Positions 62,934 to 64,000 of a stretch of DNA of 64,000 bases are shown piece after piece (positions within the stretch are counted from its first letter, which is position 1; each line of letters opens with the position of its first letter). This DNA comes from Melioribacteraceae bacterium (GTDB lineage Bacteria; Bacteroidota; Ignavibacteria; Ignavibacteriales; Melioribacteraceae). The notes under the pieces were generated by a model. It saw nothing but the letters and a program-made list of their open reading frames with translations, searched no databases and had not been told where the DNA came from. The position numbers and the translations under genes were made by a program. The DNA is taken from positions 1-64,000 of the forward strand of contig BQMY01000086.1 of NCBI GenBank assembly GCA_022181065.1, written 5' to 3'.

Positions 62934-63975
62934 GCCTTTCTTCTGTGATTTCACCGTAACTATTAACTTTTTGACCAATTATACGATATAAAAAGTCATG
63001 TATTAATTTACTGTTTAATTTCATTCCGTCAAATGATCTCGCGATACTTAAATTTTCACCCCGTATCAATTTGAATGAAAACACGTAGTTAGCATTACTA
63101 TTATTCCACCCCCCTATTGTACCAAAACGAATATCATTGAAATATAAATTCTCTTCGTCAGAGGTTATCGAATAGTAACCGTTAGAAAACCATTTTAACT
63201 TTTTAACTGGTTCGGTATCTTCGAGACCTGCTAACTTGTGCCGATTAGTGGGAATATAAGTAAATTCAAGATTAGCCGTATCATCAAACCATGAATAGTA
63301 GGTTTCGTAGTACCCGTCTTCTGCCTCAAACAATCCCCTCCATAAAAAATTGTTAAACGGAGTAGGCGCGCTCATATATCTTGAATATTCAATATTATTC
63401 GATTTGGCGGCAGATTCAAATACTGAATTAATATATTGCTTATTCACCACTGTGAACATGAGATAGAACGAACTTATTCCCAAGGCGAAATAGTTCAGCC
63501 TCAGCCTCCGTGTGCTCCCCTTTTTGAAGAACATCAATGCCACAACCAAACCAAGAAATGGCAAGGTATAGAATGGATCAATAACGAAAATCGTATTCCA
63601 TGAAACTCTGAAATCGCTAAATGGATTAAATATCTGCGTACCGTAATTTGTGAACGAATCGAGCATAAAATGTGTGATAATTCCCCAGAAAAATAGTGAG
63701 GTCCAGTCCCAAAAATTAGCTTCAGATTTTTTATAAATTTTCCAAAGCAGATATCCGAAAAGTGGGGCGAATAAAAAAGCGAACGCGAATGAATGTGAAA
63801 ATCCTCGGTGGATTGACAATCTTGCGGTCTCGGAAACAAGCGGGTTAAACATTACATCCAGATCGGGTATTGTTCCTGCGACTGCGCCCCAGAATACTGC
63901 TTTGTTACCCAATTTTTTACCGGCGACAAGTTCACCGACCGACGCGCCAAGTACAATTTGTGTTAGAGAGTCCAT
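62911..63975 (-). CDS. YdjM/DUF457-type membrane-bound metal-dependent hydrolase
   Basis: A 354-residue membrane protein. The N-terminal ~190 residues carry the family motifs: MDSLTQIVLGASVGE, GTIPDLDVMF, IHRGFSHSFAFA and HFMLDSFTNYGTQIFNPF, whose His/Asp residues suggest a metal site, with about five hydrophobic segments. The C-terminal ~160 residues are soluble. By family knowledge it belongs to the LexA-regulated YdjM-like hydrolases; the substrate is not known. It is the last gene in the window; its start ATG is 25 bases from the edge. Confidence 0.85.
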   Translation of the reverse strand: MDSLTQIVLGASVGELVAGKKLGNKAVFWGAVAGTIPDLDVMFNPLVSETARLSIHRGFSHSFAFAFLFAPLFGYLLWKIYKKSEANFWDWTSLFFWGIITHFMLDSFTNYGTQIFNPFSDFRVSWNTIFVIDPFYTLPFLGLVVALMFFKKGSTRRLRLNYFALGISSFYLMFTVVNKQYINSVFESAAKSNNIEYSRYMSAPTPFNNFLWRGLFEAEDGYYETYYSWFDDTANLEFTYIPTNRHKLAGLEDTEPVKKLKWFSNGYYSITSDEENLYFNDIRFGTIGGWNNSNANYVFSFKLIRGENLSIARSFDGMKLNSKLIHDFLYRIIGQKVNSYGEITEERHDSSKRD

Positions 63976-64000
63976 ATCCTTTTATATTTTGTCTTAAAAA

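Noticed and set aside
1-64000. tRNA, rRNA or tmRNA genes
   Set aside because: Scanning of the intergenic stretches showed no cloverleaf-like or rRNA-like sequence; a covariance-model search (tRNAscan-SE, Infernal) would settle this.

Overview
The window looks like chromosomal DNA of a moderately AT-rich member of the Bacteroidota/Chlorobiota/Ignavibacteriota group, most likely Ignavibacteria. Two secreted proteins end in the 'YPNPFNP' type C-terminal sorting domain (type IX secretion). There are two TonB-dependent receptors with carboxypeptidase-regulatory N-domains, a giant propeller-type sensor kinase, a complete menaquinone cluster and an Rnf complex. This placement is inference; no rRNA gene is present and no tRNA gene was recognised.

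Layout. 0.2-2.1 kb: DUF4287/DUF5655 protein, DUF1761 membrane protein and an AraC regulator. 2.2-6.4 kb: a glycine-betaine-type ABC importer (binding protein, permease, CBS-ATPase) behind an outer-membrane porin, all on the minus strand. 6.5-10.5 kb: plus-strand operon of a membrane protein, a winged-helix regulator, a periplasmic helical protein and a TonB-dependent receptor, with a CTTTG-A5-CAAAG palindrome in front of two of the genes. 10.5-17.7 kb: a cyclic-nucleotide-domain/aspartase fusion, an AraC-GyrI regulator, PruA, a serine hydrolase and a MarR regulator. 18.2-26.8 kb: menF-D-H-B-A-C-E plus a convergent DHNA-CoA-type thioesterase. 26.9-36.0 kb: a YwqK/MORN-type repeat protein, a propeller-like protein, an M23-like sorted protein and a 1497-residue sensor kinase. 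36.1-41.6 kb: rnfCDGEAB plus rseC. 42.4-44.9 kb: SGNH-like protein plus MBOAT acyltransferase. 44.9-46.4 kb: repeat island with three tandem GIY-YIG genes. 46.5-53.1 kb: a giant Ig-like-repeat lipoprotein, an RmlD-like reductase, AnmK and endonuclease IV. 53.1-54.9 kb: a second repeat island with a fourth, inverted GIY-YIG gene. 55-64 kb: PrmA, DacB, a TatD/radical-SAM fusion, a TonB receptor with lipoprotein, a threonine dehydratase-like enzyme, a TetR regulator and a YdjM-like membrane protein.

How the genes fit together. Menaquinone synthesis, Rnf (ferredoxin:NAD+ ion pump) and aspartase (fumarate supply) suggest a versatile, at least facultatively anaerobic energy metabolism. The betaine importer points to osmoadaptation.

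The most unusual part is the pair of repeat islands. Short palindromes with constant outer arms GTCATxCC...GGxATCCAG occur in inverted pairs, one pair downstream of every GIY-YIG gene. Their stems vary by compensatory base pairs, and their tips carry interchangeable small palindromic modules that also turn up in an unrelated repeat family elsewhere in the window. This looks like a mosaic, GIY-YIG-associated interspersed repeat system; the mechanism is unproven.
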